The position numbers and the translations under genes were made by a program. Of a stretch of DNA of 64,000 nucleotides, positions 50,934 to 59,629 are shown piece after piece; position 1 is the stretch's first letter, and each line of letters starts with the position of its first letter. The DNA is from Nocardioides humilatus (GTDB lineage Bacteria > Actinomycetota > Actinomycetes > Propionibacteriales > Nocardioidaceae): positions 62,001-126,000 of the forward strand of contig NZ_VUJV01000004.1 of NCBI RefSeq assembly GCF_008373755.1. Direction: 5' to 3'. Under the pieces are notes generated by a model, which saw only the letters and a list, made by a program, of their open reading frames with translations, had not been told where the DNA came from and searched no databases.

Positions 50934-51650
50934 TCAGTTCGTCGAGTCGCCGGAGACGATCACGTAGAACCGCTTGCGCGCGCCCGGCATGGTGACCGTG
51001 CCGTCGCTGTTGCGAGGACTGACCACGAAGTGAGTCGTCTCGTTGGTGCCCGGGGGGGCGCAGACGACGACGTTGGCCACGCCGCACACGGTCGTCGAGA
51101 TCTCACCGGAGAACTCCGGGTTGGAGTCCGGGTTCGGCGACCGCCCGTTGGTGACTCCGTCGGCGTTCTGGTCGAGCTGGTTCTGCAAGGCGATGACGGC
51201 CACCAGGCCGTTGTTGCTCAAGTCCTCTCCGGCATTGATGTAGACGTTGCCCGATGCGCGAAGAGAGTTGTTCTCCGGCAGCGGCAACGTGTTGGGGAGG
51301 GTCGGATAGGCAGCCGCGATCGTGAAGCCCCCCGACTGAGCCTCGATCTCACCAGCAGCATTGATCAGCAGCCAGCGCCCTGCACCGGCAGGACCGGCTG
51401 GACCCTGGGGCCCCTGCGGGCCCACTGGCCCAGCCTGCCGGGCACCGTCGGAGAGGTCCGCGAGGCGAACGCCGCCGTCCCTGATGTCCCGGGAGCGCAG
51501 GGTGCCGTCGGTGACGTCGATGGACCGCACCGAGTCGTCGACGATGTCAGCCGATCCGATCTGGGCCACTGCATAGGAGGTGCCTCCGAGGGAGACGACG
51601 AGGGCCGCGACTGCGACCGCCAATGAGGGGCTGGGCTTGGGGACACGCAT
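50934..51650 (-). CDS. secreted protein with short collagen-like segment
   Basis: A 238-residue secreted protein. Signal peptide MRVPKPSPSLAVAVAALVVSLGGTSYAVA (cleavage near 29), then a repeat-like stretch (SADIVDDSVRSIDVTDGTLRSRDIRDGG) of the kind seen before collagen-like and tail-fibre domains, a short collagen-type Gly-x-y run (GPVGPQGPQGPAGPAGAG, about 77-94), and a C-terminal beta domain of about 140 residues with one Cys pair (VCGVANVVVC). ATG 51650 has GGAGG upstream. Function unknown; probably surface-exposed. Divergent from a second secreted protein with the same N-terminal design. Confidence 0.8.
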   Translation of the reverse strand: MRVPKPSPSLAVAVAALVVSLGGTSYAVAQIGSADIVDDSVRSIDVTDGTLRSRDIRDGGVRLADLSDGARQAGPVGPQGPQGPAGPAGAGRWLLINAAGEIEAQSGGFTIAAAYPTLPNTLPLPENNSLRASGNVYINAGEDLSNNGLVAVIALQNQLDQNADGVTNGRSPNPDSNPEFSGEISTTVCGVANVVVCAPPGTNETTHFVVSPRNSDGTVTMPGARKRFYVIVSGDSTN

Positions 51651-52072
51651 GAAGGACCTCCAGAGAGAACGGATGGTGCTGTCCGCATGGATTCGGAGAC
51701 CTCGGTCACACCGACGGGTCCCTCGGCGTGTCGCGGCAACACGCCGAGACGGTCGAGCGTCGCGCGGCATGCGCTCCGATCTGACAGGTACAGGGCGAGG
51801 TCGTCTCAGCGAGTCGGTCGTCTCAGCGGTAAAGGAGACTCGCGGGCACTGTGGCCACTGACCCAGAGCAATGCTGAGTGTGGTCCGTGGTCTCTGTCGG
51901 AAGCGGCACCTCCCTTCGGGAGGCACCGACGTGCACGCCAATGCCGCTCGGCCTGCGCGCAATTGCGGCCGTTGCTGGGCCGGCTTGGCGAGCAGCGAAT
52001 GACTCGGACTCGGTACGACGACGGCCAAACGGGCGCATAGTGAAGGACTCCCGCCCGACTGAAAGGCCCGCC
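51651..52072. other. 422-nt divergent intergenic region with hairpins and a direct repeat
   Basis: No gene recognised. It contains a perfect 10-bp inverted repeat, CTCGGCGTGT (51722-51731) with ACACGCCGAG (51739-51748), in the leader of the collagen-like gene. GTCGTCTCAGCG occurs twice as a direct repeat (51800-51811 and 51817-51828). CCTCCC-ttc-GGGAGG (51909-51923) is a further small hairpin. Together these suggest regulated divergent promoters. Confidence 0.5.
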
Positions 52073-52687
52073 ATGTCTGCACGCCTCAGTTCTCTCGGCG
52101 CCCACCTCCGTCGCCAAAGGGCGGTCTACGCCTTCATCGGCCTTGCCCTCTACGTCTCCCCCGTGCCGAGTATGGCTGCCGCCTTGGTGACCACTGACCA
52201 GATCGCCAACAGTGCCATCACCACGCCGAAGCTCGCGGTCGACAGTGTGATCAGCACCAGAATCTTGGACGAGTCGATCACGAGCGGTGACATCAAGAAC
52301 GGAACGATCGCAGGAGTCGACCTACGAACCAGCGCCATGGGCGCCAAGGTGATCCGGTACGACGTGGGTTATTGGGAGTTCGGCAGCAACACGAATGAGT
52401 CTGGCCAAGGGTCTGTATCAGTCCAGCTTCCGGGCACCTGGACTGCCGCAATTGTCGCCGCGAGCTCCTGGTCGGCGACCGTGAAATCCGTTACACCTGG
52501 CACTACGGATACGACGATCGTGGTGCCAGGGACGTACAACGGAGCACACATCGAACTCATGGTTCATGACGATGGCAGGGCCGTCATCCTTTGCGAGGAC
52601 GGAGGCGCCGTTTACGACGACATCAGCATCTATCGAACGGTGACTACCTCGACGCAGGTCACTCCTCCTACGCCACCGGCACCATGA
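52073..52687 (+). CDS. secreted protein of unknown function, same design as its divergent neighbour
   Basis: A 204-residue secreted protein. N-terminal signal RRQRAVYAFIGLALYVSPVPSMAAA (cleavage near 37), then TTDQIANSAITTPKLAVDSV and ITSGDIKNGTIAGVDLRTS, repeats of the 'NSxITxxKL' type found in phage tail fibres and collagen-like surface proteins, and a C-terminal beta-rich domain ending in a Thr/Pro-rich tail (TSTQVTPPTPPAP). ATG 52073 has GAAAGG upstream; the frame is open further back. Unlike its neighbour it has no Gly-x-y segment. Probably surface-located; function unknown. Confidence 0.75.
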   Translation: MSARLSSLGAHLRRQRAVYAFIGLALYVSPVPSMAAALVTTDQIANSAITTPKLAVDSVISTRILDESITSGDIKNGTIAGVDLRTSAMGAKVIRYDVGYWEFGSNTNESGQGSVSVQLPGTWTAAIVAASSWSATVKSVTPGTTDTTIVVPGTYNGAHIELMVHDDGRAVILCEDGGAVYDDISIYRTVTTSTQVTPPTPPAP

Positions 52688-52759
52688 GGGTGCTGGCCAT
52701 CCCGACCCGCTAGATCCGAGTCGGGCGTTTCCGACGTTCCTGCCGGGCACCCCGGGGCG

Positions 52760-52927
52760 TCACGATCGGTCCGGGTCCTCGTCCGGTTCGTTCGTGTCCG
52801 TGGCAGGACCGGCTTCGGTCGCGCCTCCCTCGGTGGACCAGTCGCTTCCTGACTGGTCATCGCGGGCCGGATCTGAGGTGACGTCGTCGAGCGATGAATC
52901 CTGGTCCCTGGAGTCAGATCTAGACAT
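52760..52927 (-). CDS. 55-residue acidic disordered protein
   Basis: A short gene read on the minus strand. ATG 52927 is preceded by AAGGGAG at 9-nt spacing and the frame ends in TGA at 52762-52760. The product is Asp/Glu/Ser-rich with no hydrophobic stretch (MSRSDSRDQDSSLDDVTSD, DDQSGSDWSTEGGATEAGPA, ending DEDPDRS). A DWS-x-EGGAT-x-x-GPA core recurs in small proteins of high-GC actinobacteria, as far as I recall. Function unknown. It is divergent from the lipoprotein gene at 53044. Confidence 0.6.
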   Translation of the reverse strand: MSRSDSRDQDSSLDDVTSDPARDDQSGSDWSTEGGATEAGPATDTNEPDEDPDRS

Positions 52928-53043
52928 GGGTGGGTTCTCCCTTCTTCCCCATCAGTTCCACATGGCCGCTACCCAGTTGCGGCCTGCTGATGCCGGACTC
53001 AGCGTTGACGGAACGCCCGGCCCTCGGGGACCGTCATCCAACT

Positions 53044-53424
53044 GTGGACATTCGACGAGCCTTGTCTCTCACGTCGGTCGCGCTGCTCGCCCTGTCGGGC
53101 TGCTCACACGAGAACGACGACGCAGGACAGCGCCCGCGTGAAGATCGGCGACCGGCGATGTTGTCCGCAACCACGGCCGACGCGCCGCCCTGCGATCAGG
53201 TCTGGGTAGAGGGCAAGCTCCTGCCCGCTGACTACACGGGCTGCGAAAGCGACGGAGCACGCATCCTTTCCGAGCGGTCCCGCTGCCACGACCGCAGCGG
53301 CCGTGAGTTCGTCTCCTATCCCGACGGAGGTCTGTACGCCCACGAGGGCGGCCCCATCAAGCACGGGGAGCTGCCCACCGACTTCTCGGGCACGCTCCCC
53401 TCGATCGACCTGTGCGGGCACTGA
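53044..53424 (+). CDS. small lipoprotein of unknown function
   Basis: A 126-residue putative lipoprotein. From GTG 53044 the N-terminus reads VDIRRALSLTSVALLALSGC, with the lipobox LSGC at 17-20. The mature part has four Cys (PPCDQVW, YTGCESDG, SRCHDRSG, IDLCGH), suitable for two disulfides, and short aromatic/Gly motifs (SYPDGGLYAHEGG). The frame is open to 52930 without a better start. No strong ribosome binding site. It would be processed by the LspA encoded at 8767. Unknown role. Confidence 0.7.
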   Translation: MDIRRALSLTSVALLALSGCSHENDDAGQRPREDRRPAMLSATTADAPPCDQVWVEGKLLPADYTGCESDGARILSERSRCHDRSGREFVSYPDGGLYAHEGGPIKHGELPTDFSGTLPSIDLCGH

Positions 53425-53615
53425 GCCCCGGTCGACCTGACCCTCGACAGCGATGGGAGCCGCTCCTCGTCAGGAAGCTTCGACTACGTGCCTCCCAGAA
53501 GCGCTGCGTCGCCGTCATCTCCGTTGATCGCCTCTTCCTGGCCGTGTGGGCGGTGAGCCGAATCGAGCAGTGCGCGTAGGCCGACGCGCACGCCCAAACC
53601 GGGCTGACCACGTTG

Positions 53616-53632
53616 CCGAGGTCTAGCCTCGG
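53616..53632 (+). promoter_or_regulatory. -10 box and hairpin at the start of the DUF2235 gene
   Basis: TAGCCT (53624-53629) lies 7 nt before the ATG at 53637. CCGAGG (53616-53621) and CCTCGG (53627-53632) form a 6-bp inverted repeat around it, overlapping the GGAGG ribosome binding site, so it may serve as an operator. Confidence 0.4.
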
Positions 53633-53636
53633 AGGC

Positions 53637-54815
53637 ATGAAGCGCTTGGTCGTGTGCTGCGACGGGACGTGGAACAAGCCGGACAGCGAGACCATCACCA
53701 ACGTCGAGAAGATCGCGCGCACGATCCAGACCGACCCGGCCGCATCGGGGCGTGCCTACCAGCTCGTCTACTACGTCGGCGGGGTCGGCACAGGGAGCTA
53801 CAAGGCTGACGAGGTACTCGGGGGCGCGTTCGGCTTCGGCCTGTTCCGCAACGTCGTCGCCGCCTACCGCTTCCTCGCCCAGAACTACGAGCCGGGCGAC
53901 GAGATCTTCATCGTCGGCTTCAGCCGCGGCGCCTACACGGCCCGGTCGCTGGCCGGGATGATCGGGCGCGTCGGTCTACTGACCCGCCTCTCCCTGGTCG
54001 AGGAACGCCTTCCGGCGGCGGTCGCGCGCTACCAGCAGAGGAAGCCACGTACGGGAGCCTTCGGCGAGAGCGTCGAGGAGTTCAAGCACGACCACTGCCA
54101 CGCGGCCGAGGTGAACTTCCTCGGTGTGTTCGACACCGTGGGTGCGCTCGGAGTGCCGGGCTTCATGAAGTTCGCGCCGCAGTTCCACAATGTGCGCCTG
54201 GGTGCCGGCGTCCTGCGCGCCCGCCAGGCGCTGGCGATCGACGAGACCCGGTTGAAGTTCGCGCCGTCGCTCTGGGAGGTGTCGGAGCCACCGACCGACG
54301 GTCCGGCCGAGGACCTGCGCGTCAAGCAGGTGTGGTTCGAGGGCGCTCACTCCGATGTCGGCGGTGGCTACGCGGAGACCGGCCTCTCGGACACGGCCCT
54401 GTTGTGGATGGCCCGCGAGGCGCACGCGGCTGGCCTGGTGTTCGACGTACCGCTGCTCAACCACTACGCCAACAGCGGCCACGACCCGATCCGGCACAAT
54501 CCGCTCAACCTGCTCTACCGGGCCGACAACCTGGTCCTTCGCGGGAAGAGCTCCCTCGGGATCGGCAAGGATGCCGGCGCCTTCATCGGCGGTCGGCGAC
54601 GACTGACGACTGAGCGCGCGATCTCGGTCCGGGTCGCGAGCAGCGCGGTCAACCACTTCCAGGAGGGCGGCTACGAGCCCGCCAACCTGCTGGCTCTTGC
54701 CGACGCGACCCAGGGCTTCAACGGCATCGTCGAGCCGGTCGATGCCCTGCCCGAGGCCGGCGTGGATCTCACCGCACTCGGTAGTCCCCCAGTCCAGGTG
54801 GATCCGGCGCCCTGA
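53637..54815 (+). CDS. DUF2235 alpha/beta hydrolase (Tle1-type phospholipase fold)
   Basis: A 392-residue hydrolase of the DUF2235 family, the catalytic fold of type VI secretion lipase effectors such as Tle1. The N-terminus is diagnostic: KRLVVCCDGTWNKPDSETITNV (2-23), GGVGTG near 48-53, and the nucleophile motif GFSRGAYTARSLAGM with Ser96. FLGVFDTVGALGVPG near 160 carries the second family Asp, and WFEGAHSDVGGGY near 236-248 the His/Asp pair. No secretion signal or T6SS neighbours are present, so it is probably an intracellular esterase or phospholipase of unknown role. Confidence 0.9.
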   Translation: MKRLVVCCDGTWNKPDSETITNVEKIARTIQTDPAASGRAYQLVYYVGGVGTGSYKADEVLGGAFGFGLFRNVVAAYRFLAQNYEPGDEIFIVGFSRGAYTARSLAGMIGRVGLLTRLSLVEERLPAAVARYQQRKPRTGAFGESVEEFKHDHCHAAEVNFLGVFDTVGALGVPGFMKFAPQFHNVRLGAGVLRARQALAIDETRLKFAPSLWEVSEPPTDGPAEDLRVKQVWFEGAHSDVGGGYAETGLSDTALLWMAREAHAAGLVFDVPLLNHYANSGHDPIRHNPLNLLYRADNLVLRGKSSLGIGKDAGAFIGGRRRLTTERAISVRVASSAVNHFQEGGYEPANLLALADATQGFNGIVEPVDALPEAGVDLTALGSPPVQVDPAP

Positions 54816-54852
54816 CTCCGAGCCGAATCCCGGTCCGCGACGAATCACCTCC

Positions 54853-55065
54853 ATGGACCACCACACGAGCACCACCACCCGACGCAAGCACCTCCTGACG
54901 GATGCACAGCTGGCCGTCCACGCAGGAGCCACTCCGGACGACCTGACCCACGGCCATCGGCAGGGCAATGGGATGCGGGTTCACCGCGCCTACATCGTGG
55001 TCGTCTCGATCACAGCGTTGATCTGCCTCGTCATCGCGATGGCGATGGCCAGCGGCACGATGTGA
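54853..55065 (+). CDS. small C-terminally membrane-anchored protein
   Basis: A possible 70-residue protein with a hydrophilic N-terminus (MDHHTSTTTRRKHLLTDAQL) and one C-terminal membrane helix (AYIVVVSITALICLVIAMAMAS). ATG 54853 has no clear ribosome binding site; it lies 37 nt after the DUF2235 gene and ends 3 nt before the convergent threonine aldolase stop. The tail-anchored design is protein-like, but the gene call is tentative. Confidence 0.5.
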   Translation: MDHHTSTTTRRKHLLTDAQLAVHAGATPDDLTHGHRQGNGMRVHRAYIVVVSITALICLVIAMAMASGTM

Positions 55066-55068
55066 CGA

Positions 55069-56061
55069 CTACAGCCTCGCCAGCGCCGCCACGGCCTGCG
55101 CGGTGTCCGCGCGACTGACGTCGAGGTGCGTCACGAGCCGGACCGTTCGCGCCCCCACAGCGCCCACGAGCACGCCCGCCTCCCGCGCCGCGGCCACGTA
55201 GGCCGGAGCGTCCGCCACGTCGAACGCGACGATGTTGGTGTCGACGCCTGCGGGATCGACTCCGCAGGCCTCGGCGAGCAGCCGTGCGTGGGCGTGGTCA
55301 TCAGCAAGCCGATCGACGTGGTGGTCGAGGGCATACAACCCACCAGCAGCGAGTACGCCGACCTGGCGCATCCCGCCGCCCAGCCGCTTGCGCCGCACCC
55401 GAGCCTCAGCGATCAGCGCCGCGGGACCGACGACGAGCGAGCCCACCGGAGCGCCGAGCCCCTTGGAGAGGCACACGGCAGCGACATCGGCCACGGCGCC
55501 GTACTCCTCGAGGGACACGCCGGTCGCGACGTGGGCGTTCCAGAGCCGGGCCCCGTCGAGGTGGACCGCGACGGAGTGCTCGTCGGCGAAGGCACGCAGC
55601 GCCTTCAGGTCGGCCAACGGGAGGACCGCTCCCCCGGCGAAGTTGTGGGTGTTCTCGACCGAGATGGCCGCGGTCCGCACGAAGAACGGGCCGAGATCAG
55701 GGGCGAACAGGTCGGCGAGCACCGCGACGTCGACCTGGCCGCGAGGCGACGACCAGGTCCGCATCGTCACGCCGGAGACGGCGCCGTGGGCACCGAGCTC
55801 CGCACGCGCGATGTGCGCCCGCGCCTCGCAGAGCACCTCCTGCCCGGGCGCGACGAGCAGCCCGACGGCGAGCACGTTGGCCATCGAGCCGGTCGGGGTG
55901 AAGAGCGCCGCCTCGTGGCCGAGCAGGCCGGCGACCCGCTCCTCGAGCGCGCGGACGGTCGGGTCCTCGCCGTAGACGTCGTCGCCCACATCCGCGCGCG
56001 CCATGGCAGCACGCATCCCCTCCGTCGGTCGGGTGACCGTGTCGGAGCGGAGATCGATCAC
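55069..56061 (-). CDS. ltaE: low-specificity L-threonine aldolase
   Basis: PLP enzyme cleaving threonine to glycine and acetaldehyde. 330 residues with the family N-terminus [49 protein letters not shown] (26-54), [10 protein letters not shown] for phosphate binding, [20 protein letters not shown] with the PLP-contacting Asp169, and the Schiff-base Lys200 in [12 protein letters not shown]. The start is a GTG at 56061 overlapping the cupredoxin stop (GTGA). Serine hydroxymethyltransferase-like side activity is possible. Confidence 0.93.
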   Translation of the reverse strand: MIDLRSDTVTRPTEGMRAAMARADVGDDVYGEDPTVRALEERVAGLLGHEAALFTPTGSMANVLAVGLLVAPGQEVLCEARAHIARAELGAHGAVSGVTMRTWSSPRGQVDVAVLADLFAPDLGPFFVRTAAISVENTHNFAGGAVLPLADLKALRAFADEHSVAVHLDGARLWNAHVATGVSLEEYGAVADVAAVCLSKGLGAPVGSLVVGPAALIAEARVRRKRLGGGMRQVGVLAAGGLYALDHHVDRLADDHAHARLLAEACGVDPAGVDTNIVAFDVADAPAYVAAAREAGVLVGAVGARTVRLVTHLDVSRADTAQAVAALARL

Positions 56062-56648
56062 GAGATCTGCTTCGTGAGCGTCGGCGACCAGCCCGACTCC
56101 TTGCCGGCAGCGGTGTTGGACGTGCGGGCCCGGAACTCGTAGGTGCCGTTCTGCGCCGGGTTGTAGAACTTGGTCGCGGCATGCGTGTTGGTCAGCAGGA
56201 CGCGCCAGTCAGTGGTGCCCTGCCGGCGGAACTGGACGTCGAACGCACGGCCGGCTGGGGCAGAACCGGTGGACCACCGCAGCGTCCAGCCGGTGCTCGG
56301 CGTGCCGTCGGCCTTCATCGGCACAACGATGCTGCCCTTCATCGTCGCGTGGATGCTGCAGTGGTAGGGGAAGCGGCCGGCCGAGTTGAAGCCGGCGTTG
56401 AACTGTCCCGAGGAACGGAAACCGCTGTCGAAGAAGGCCTGGTTGGAGGTGGCCGTGTGCGTGTTGGACCCGGTGAAGGACCAGCCGATCGTCTGACCCT
56501 GTGGCACGGTCTTGGCGGTCGGCGAGAAGCTGTTGTCGGCGACGGTGACGATCACCGCACCACCGATGGCGGAGGGGGCGGCGACAAGGGCGGCGAGCAA
56601 GGTCGCCGAGCCGAGCCCCAGGGAAGCGAGGAGCGTGCGGGTGCGCAT
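56058..56648 (-). CDS. exported cupredoxin (blue copper) protein with C-terminal beta domain
   Basis: A 196-residue secreted protein. Signal peptide [31 protein letters not shown] (cleavage near 26-31). A plastocyanin-like domain follows with the full type 1 copper set: His64 (NTHTATS), Cys97, His100 and Met103 in YHCSIHATM. The last about 85 residues ([41 protein letters not shown]) look like a fibronectin III-type domain. Likely an extracytoplasmic electron carrier or copper-binding protein. Its stop overlaps the threonine aldolase start, so the two are translated together, though no shared pathway is obvious. Confidence 0.9.
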   Translation of the reverse strand: MRTRTLLASLGLGSATLLAALVAAPSAIGGAVIVTVADNSFSPTAKTVPQGQTIGWSFTGSNTHTATSNQAFFDSGFRSSGQFNAGFNSAGRFPYHCSIHATMKGSIVVPMKADGTPSTGWTLRWSTGSAPAGRAFDVQFRRQGTTDWRVLLTNTHAATKFYNPAQNGTYEFRARTSNTAAGKESGWSPTLTKQIS

Positions 56649-56668
56649 CCACCCAATGTAGGACCGGG

Positions 56669-58018
56669 TCAGGATTTGCGCAGCATGTCGGCCACGCGGA
56701 AAGCCATCTCCAGCGACTGCACCCGGTTGAGGCGCGGGTCGACCACGGACTCGTAGCGGTGAGCGAGACCCTGCTCGGTGAGCTCCTCGCCGCCACCGAT
56801 GATCTCGGTGACGTCGTCGCCGGTGTTTTCGACCAGGATGCCGGCCGGGACCGTGCCGAGTGCGCGGTGGACCTCGAAGAAGCCCCGCACCTCGTCAAGA
56901 ACGTCCTCGAAGCGACGGGTCTTGTAGCCGTTGGAGGCCTCGAAGGTGTTGCCGTGCATCGCGTCGCACACCCAGGCCACGTCGACACCCTCGGCGGTCA
57001 CCTTCTCGACCAGCGCGGGCAGGCCGTCGCGGATCTTGCCGGCGCCGAAGCGGGTGATGAAGGTGAGCCGGCCCGGCTCGTTGGTCGGGTTGAGCTTGGT
57101 CGCGAGCGACAGAGCGTCGTCGGCGGTCGCGGTCGGACCGAGCTTGCAGCCGATCGGGTTGCGGATCCGGCTGAAGTATTCGACGTGGGCGCCGTCGAGC
57201 TGGCGGGTGCGCTCACCGATCCAGACCATGTGGGCGGACACGTTGTAGGGCAGCTCGGTGCGCGAGTCGGTGCGCGTCATCGCGTGCTCGTACTCGAGCA
57301 GCAGCGCCTCGTGGGACGAGTAGAAGTCGACCCGGTGGAACTCGTCGGGGTCGGCGGCGCCGATGGCCTTCATGAAGGTCAGGGCGCGGTCGATCTCGGC
57401 GGCCATCGCCTCGTAGTGCTGACCGACCGGGCTGTTGCGCACGAACTCGGAGTTCCAGGTGTGGACCTGGCGCAGGTCGGCGTAGCCACCGGTCGTGAAG
57501 GCGCGCACGAGGTTCAGCGTGGAGGCCGACGCGTGGTAGACGTCGAGCAGCCGCTGCGGGTCGGGCCGACGGGACTCGGGCGTGAACTCGAAGCCGTTGA
57601 CGGCGTCGCCGCGGTAGGCCGGCAGCGTGACCTGCTCGCCGCCGACGGCGCGCGTCTCCATGTCGCTGGAGCGCGGCTTGGCGTACTGCCCTGCGAGCCG
57701 ACCGACCTTGACCACCGGCACGGACGCTGCGTAGGTGAGCACGACCGCCATCTGCAGCAGCACGCGCAGCTTGTTGCGCACGTTGTCGGCGGTGGCGTCG
57801 ACGAACGTCTCCGCGCAGTCGCCCCCCTGGAGGATGAAGGCCTCGCCGCGGCTGGCCGCGGCGATCTTCGCCTTCAGCTCGTCGCACTCGCCAGCAAACA
57901 CCAGCGGCGGCATGGTCCGCAGCCGCGCGACGGCAGCGGCCACAGCGGCCGGGTCGTCGTAGTTCGGCTGCTGCGCGGCGCCCATGGCGTGCAGCTGCTC
58001 GAGGGAGGGGATGCTCAC
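56669..58018 (-). CDS. aroG: 3-deoxy-7-phosphoheptulonate synthase, class II
   Basis: Class II (plant-like, M. tuberculosis AroG-type) DAHP synthase, 449 residues. Signatures: QPNYDDPAAVAAAVARL near 17-33, VFAGECDELKAKIAAASRGEAFILQGGDCAETF near 41-73, VKVGRLAGQYAKPRSSD near 104-120, HMVWIGERTRQLDGAHVEYF, NPIGCKLGPTATADD near 290-304, WVCDAMHGNTFEASNGYKTR and NTGDDVTEIIGGG. It is full length and looks active. This is the second DAHP synthase of the window. GTG start; a -10 box lies 6 nt ahead, so the mRNA is probably leaderless. Confidence 0.96.
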   Translation of the reverse strand: MSIPSLEQLHAMGAAQQPNYDDPAAVAAAVARLRTMPPLVFAGECDELKAKIAAASRGEAFILQGGDCAETFVDATADNVRNKLRVLLQMAVVLTYAASVPVVKVGRLAGQYAKPRSSDMETRAVGGEQVTLPAYRGDAVNGFEFTPESRRPDPQRLLDVYHASASTLNLVRAFTTGGYADLRQVHTWNSEFVRNSPVGQHYEAMAAEIDRALTFMKAIGAADPDEFHRVDFYSSHEALLLEYEHAMTRTDSRTELPYNVSAHMVWIGERTRQLDGAHVEYFSRIRNPIGCKLGPTATADDALSLATKLNPTNEPGRLTFITRFGAGKIRDGLPALVEKVTAEGVDVAWVCDAMHGNTFEASNGYKTRRFEDVLDEVRGFFEVHRALGTVPAGILVENTGDDVTEIIGGGEELTEQGLAHRYESVVDPRLNRVQSLEMAFRVADMLRKS

Positions 58019-58024
58019 CCTCCA

Positions 58025-58030
58025 AGGGTA
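58025..58030 (-). promoter_or_regulatory. -10 box TACCCT, leaderless promoter of the class II DAHP synthase
   Basis: TACCCT on the minus strand (58030-58025) is 6 nt before the GTG at 58018. A TGGAGG lies in between, too close to the GTG to act as a normal ribosome binding site. Confidence 0.45.
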
Positions 58031-58052
58031 CGGCGACCCGCCCCCCCGTCTG

Positions 58053-59558
58053 CTATCGCGGGTCGTCCGTGGGATCGATGTCCATGTGCTCGATGTCGGC
58101 GAAGTGCCCGCCCTCGGGGGTGTGGAAGATCCGGGTCACACCCCACAGCACGACACCGAGTCCCAGCAGCGCCGCCGCGATGACGTATTGAACCTGGTCG
58201 GCCTCGAGCCGGGCCCACGGCCCGAGGAGGTAGGCACAGGTGACGGCGCCCAGCACCGGGACGACGACCGGCGCCTTGAAGGAGGTGCCGTCGCCCGGGT
58301 CGCGGCGCAGCACGAGGCAGGCGATGTTGACGACCGTGAAGACGGCCAGGAGCAGCAGCGCCGTGGTGCCGGACAGCGCGCTCACCACCGACACCTCGGT
58401 GCCCTTGTCGGGGTCGCCGATCGTCGTGTCGCTCAGCTTGACGACCGCGACGATGAGCGCCAGGGCCAGCGCCGTCGTGAAGGCGATGGCCGCCCACGGC
58501 GCGCGCCTGCCGGGCAGCACCTTGCCGAGGCCGGACGGCAGGACCTGCTGGCGGGCCATGCCGTAGACCAGCCGGCTCGCCATCAGCATGTTGATCAACG
58601 CCGTGTTGGCGACCGCGAAGACGGTCATGAAGGGGAAGAAGTCGTCGATCGGGAGATCGGGGGCACCCCGCTTCACGACGTCGATGAGGATGCCGGCGTC
58701 GGGGTTGGTGGGCGCCGCGATGTCGCCGGCCGGGATCACGACGACGACCGACACGGCGACCAGCATGTAGATCACCGCTGCGATGCCGAGCCCGGTGAAC
58801 ATCATCCGCGGGAAGATTCGCTCCGGCTCACGGGTCTCCTCGACCATGTTGACCGAGTCCTCGAAGCCGACCATCGCGAAGAAGGCGATCGTCGTCGCGA
58901 TGGTGACCGCAAGGAACAGGCCCTTGTCGTCGGGGTTCTCGAAGACGGTGACCCGGTCGAAGTCGCCGTCGCCGCGGGCGATGACGGCGAAGCCGATGGC
59001 GATCACGATGGCGAGGGCCGCCATCTCGATCAGCGTGAGCACGATGTTGAACTTCACGCTCTCCCCCACGCCGCGCAGGTTGATCGCGGCCAGCAGGAGC
59101 ATGAAGCAGAGCGCCACGAACAGCGCCCAGCCGCTGGTGGTCGGCACGCCGCCCCAGATCTCGTGCAGCCCGAGCAGCAGGTTGTTGGCCAGCAGGCTCG
59201 ACGAGGTCGAGGCGCTGGTGATGCCTGAGCAGACCACCGTGAAGGCGACGAGGAACGTGACGAAGTGGATGCCGAACGCCTTGTGGGCGTAGAGGGCGGC
59301 TCCCGCCGCCTGGGGGAACTTCGTGACCAGCTCGAGGTAGGAGAAGGCCGTCAGGGTCGCCACCGCGAAGGCCAGCAGGAACGGCAGCCACGCGATGCCG
59401 CCGACCTGTCCGGCGAGCTTGCCGGTCACGGCGTAGACACCTGCGCCGAGGATGTCGCCGACGATGAAGAGGAGGAGCAGGCGGGGGCCCATCACCCGCT
59501 TGAGCTCGTGGGGCTGGTCGCCCGTCGGCGTGTGTTCGTCGGTGGTCGACGCTGTCAT
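58053..59558 (-). CDS. APC family amino acid permease
   Basis: A 501-residue amino acid-polyamine-organocation transporter with about twelve membrane helices. The family start is MGPRLLLLFIVGDILGAGVYAVTGKLAGQVGG near 24-55 (the GAGVYA unwound helix-1 motif), YLELVTKFPQAAGAALYAHKAFG follows, and FFAMVGFEDSVNMVEETREPERIFPRMM near 225-252 is the helix 6 signature. The C-terminal tail is soluble and acidic (ADIEHMDIDPTDD). Probably imports amino acids or polyamines; substrate not predictable. Independent unit, divergent from nothing nearby. Confidence 0.93.
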   Translation of the reverse strand: MTASTTDEHTPTGDQPHELKRVMGPRLLLLFIVGDILGAGVYAVTGKLAGQVGGIAWLPFLLAFAVATLTAFSYLELVTKFPQAAGAALYAHKAFGIHFVTFLVAFTVVCSGITSASTSSSLLANNLLLGLHEIWGGVPTTSGWALFVALCFMLLLAAINLRGVGESVKFNIVLTLIEMAALAIVIAIGFAVIARGDGDFDRVTVFENPDDKGLFLAVTIATTIAFFAMVGFEDSVNMVEETREPERIFPRMMFTGLGIAAVIYMLVAVSVVVVIPAGDIAAPTNPDAGILIDVVKRGAPDLPIDDFFPFMTVFAVANTALINMLMASRLVYGMARQQVLPSGLGKVLPGRRAPWAAIAFTTALALALIVAVVKLSDTTIGDPDKGTEVSVVSALSGTTALLLLAVFTVVNIACLVLRRDPGDGTSFKAPVVVPVLGAVTCAYLLGPWARLEADQVQYVIAAALLGLGVVLWGVTRIFHTPEGGHFADIEHMDIDPTDDPR

Positions 59559-59629
59559 CCCGAGATCCTCCCGATGCCTGGTCCGGGTCCCCGGACGTCA
59601 CCCTCCCCAGTTACCGCTTTCGGGAAGGT

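Noticed and set aside
52630-52860. 76-codon minus-strand frame overlapping the end of the secreted protein gene
   Set aside because: Wrong frame relative to the better small acidic gene at 52760-52927 and no ribosome binding site.
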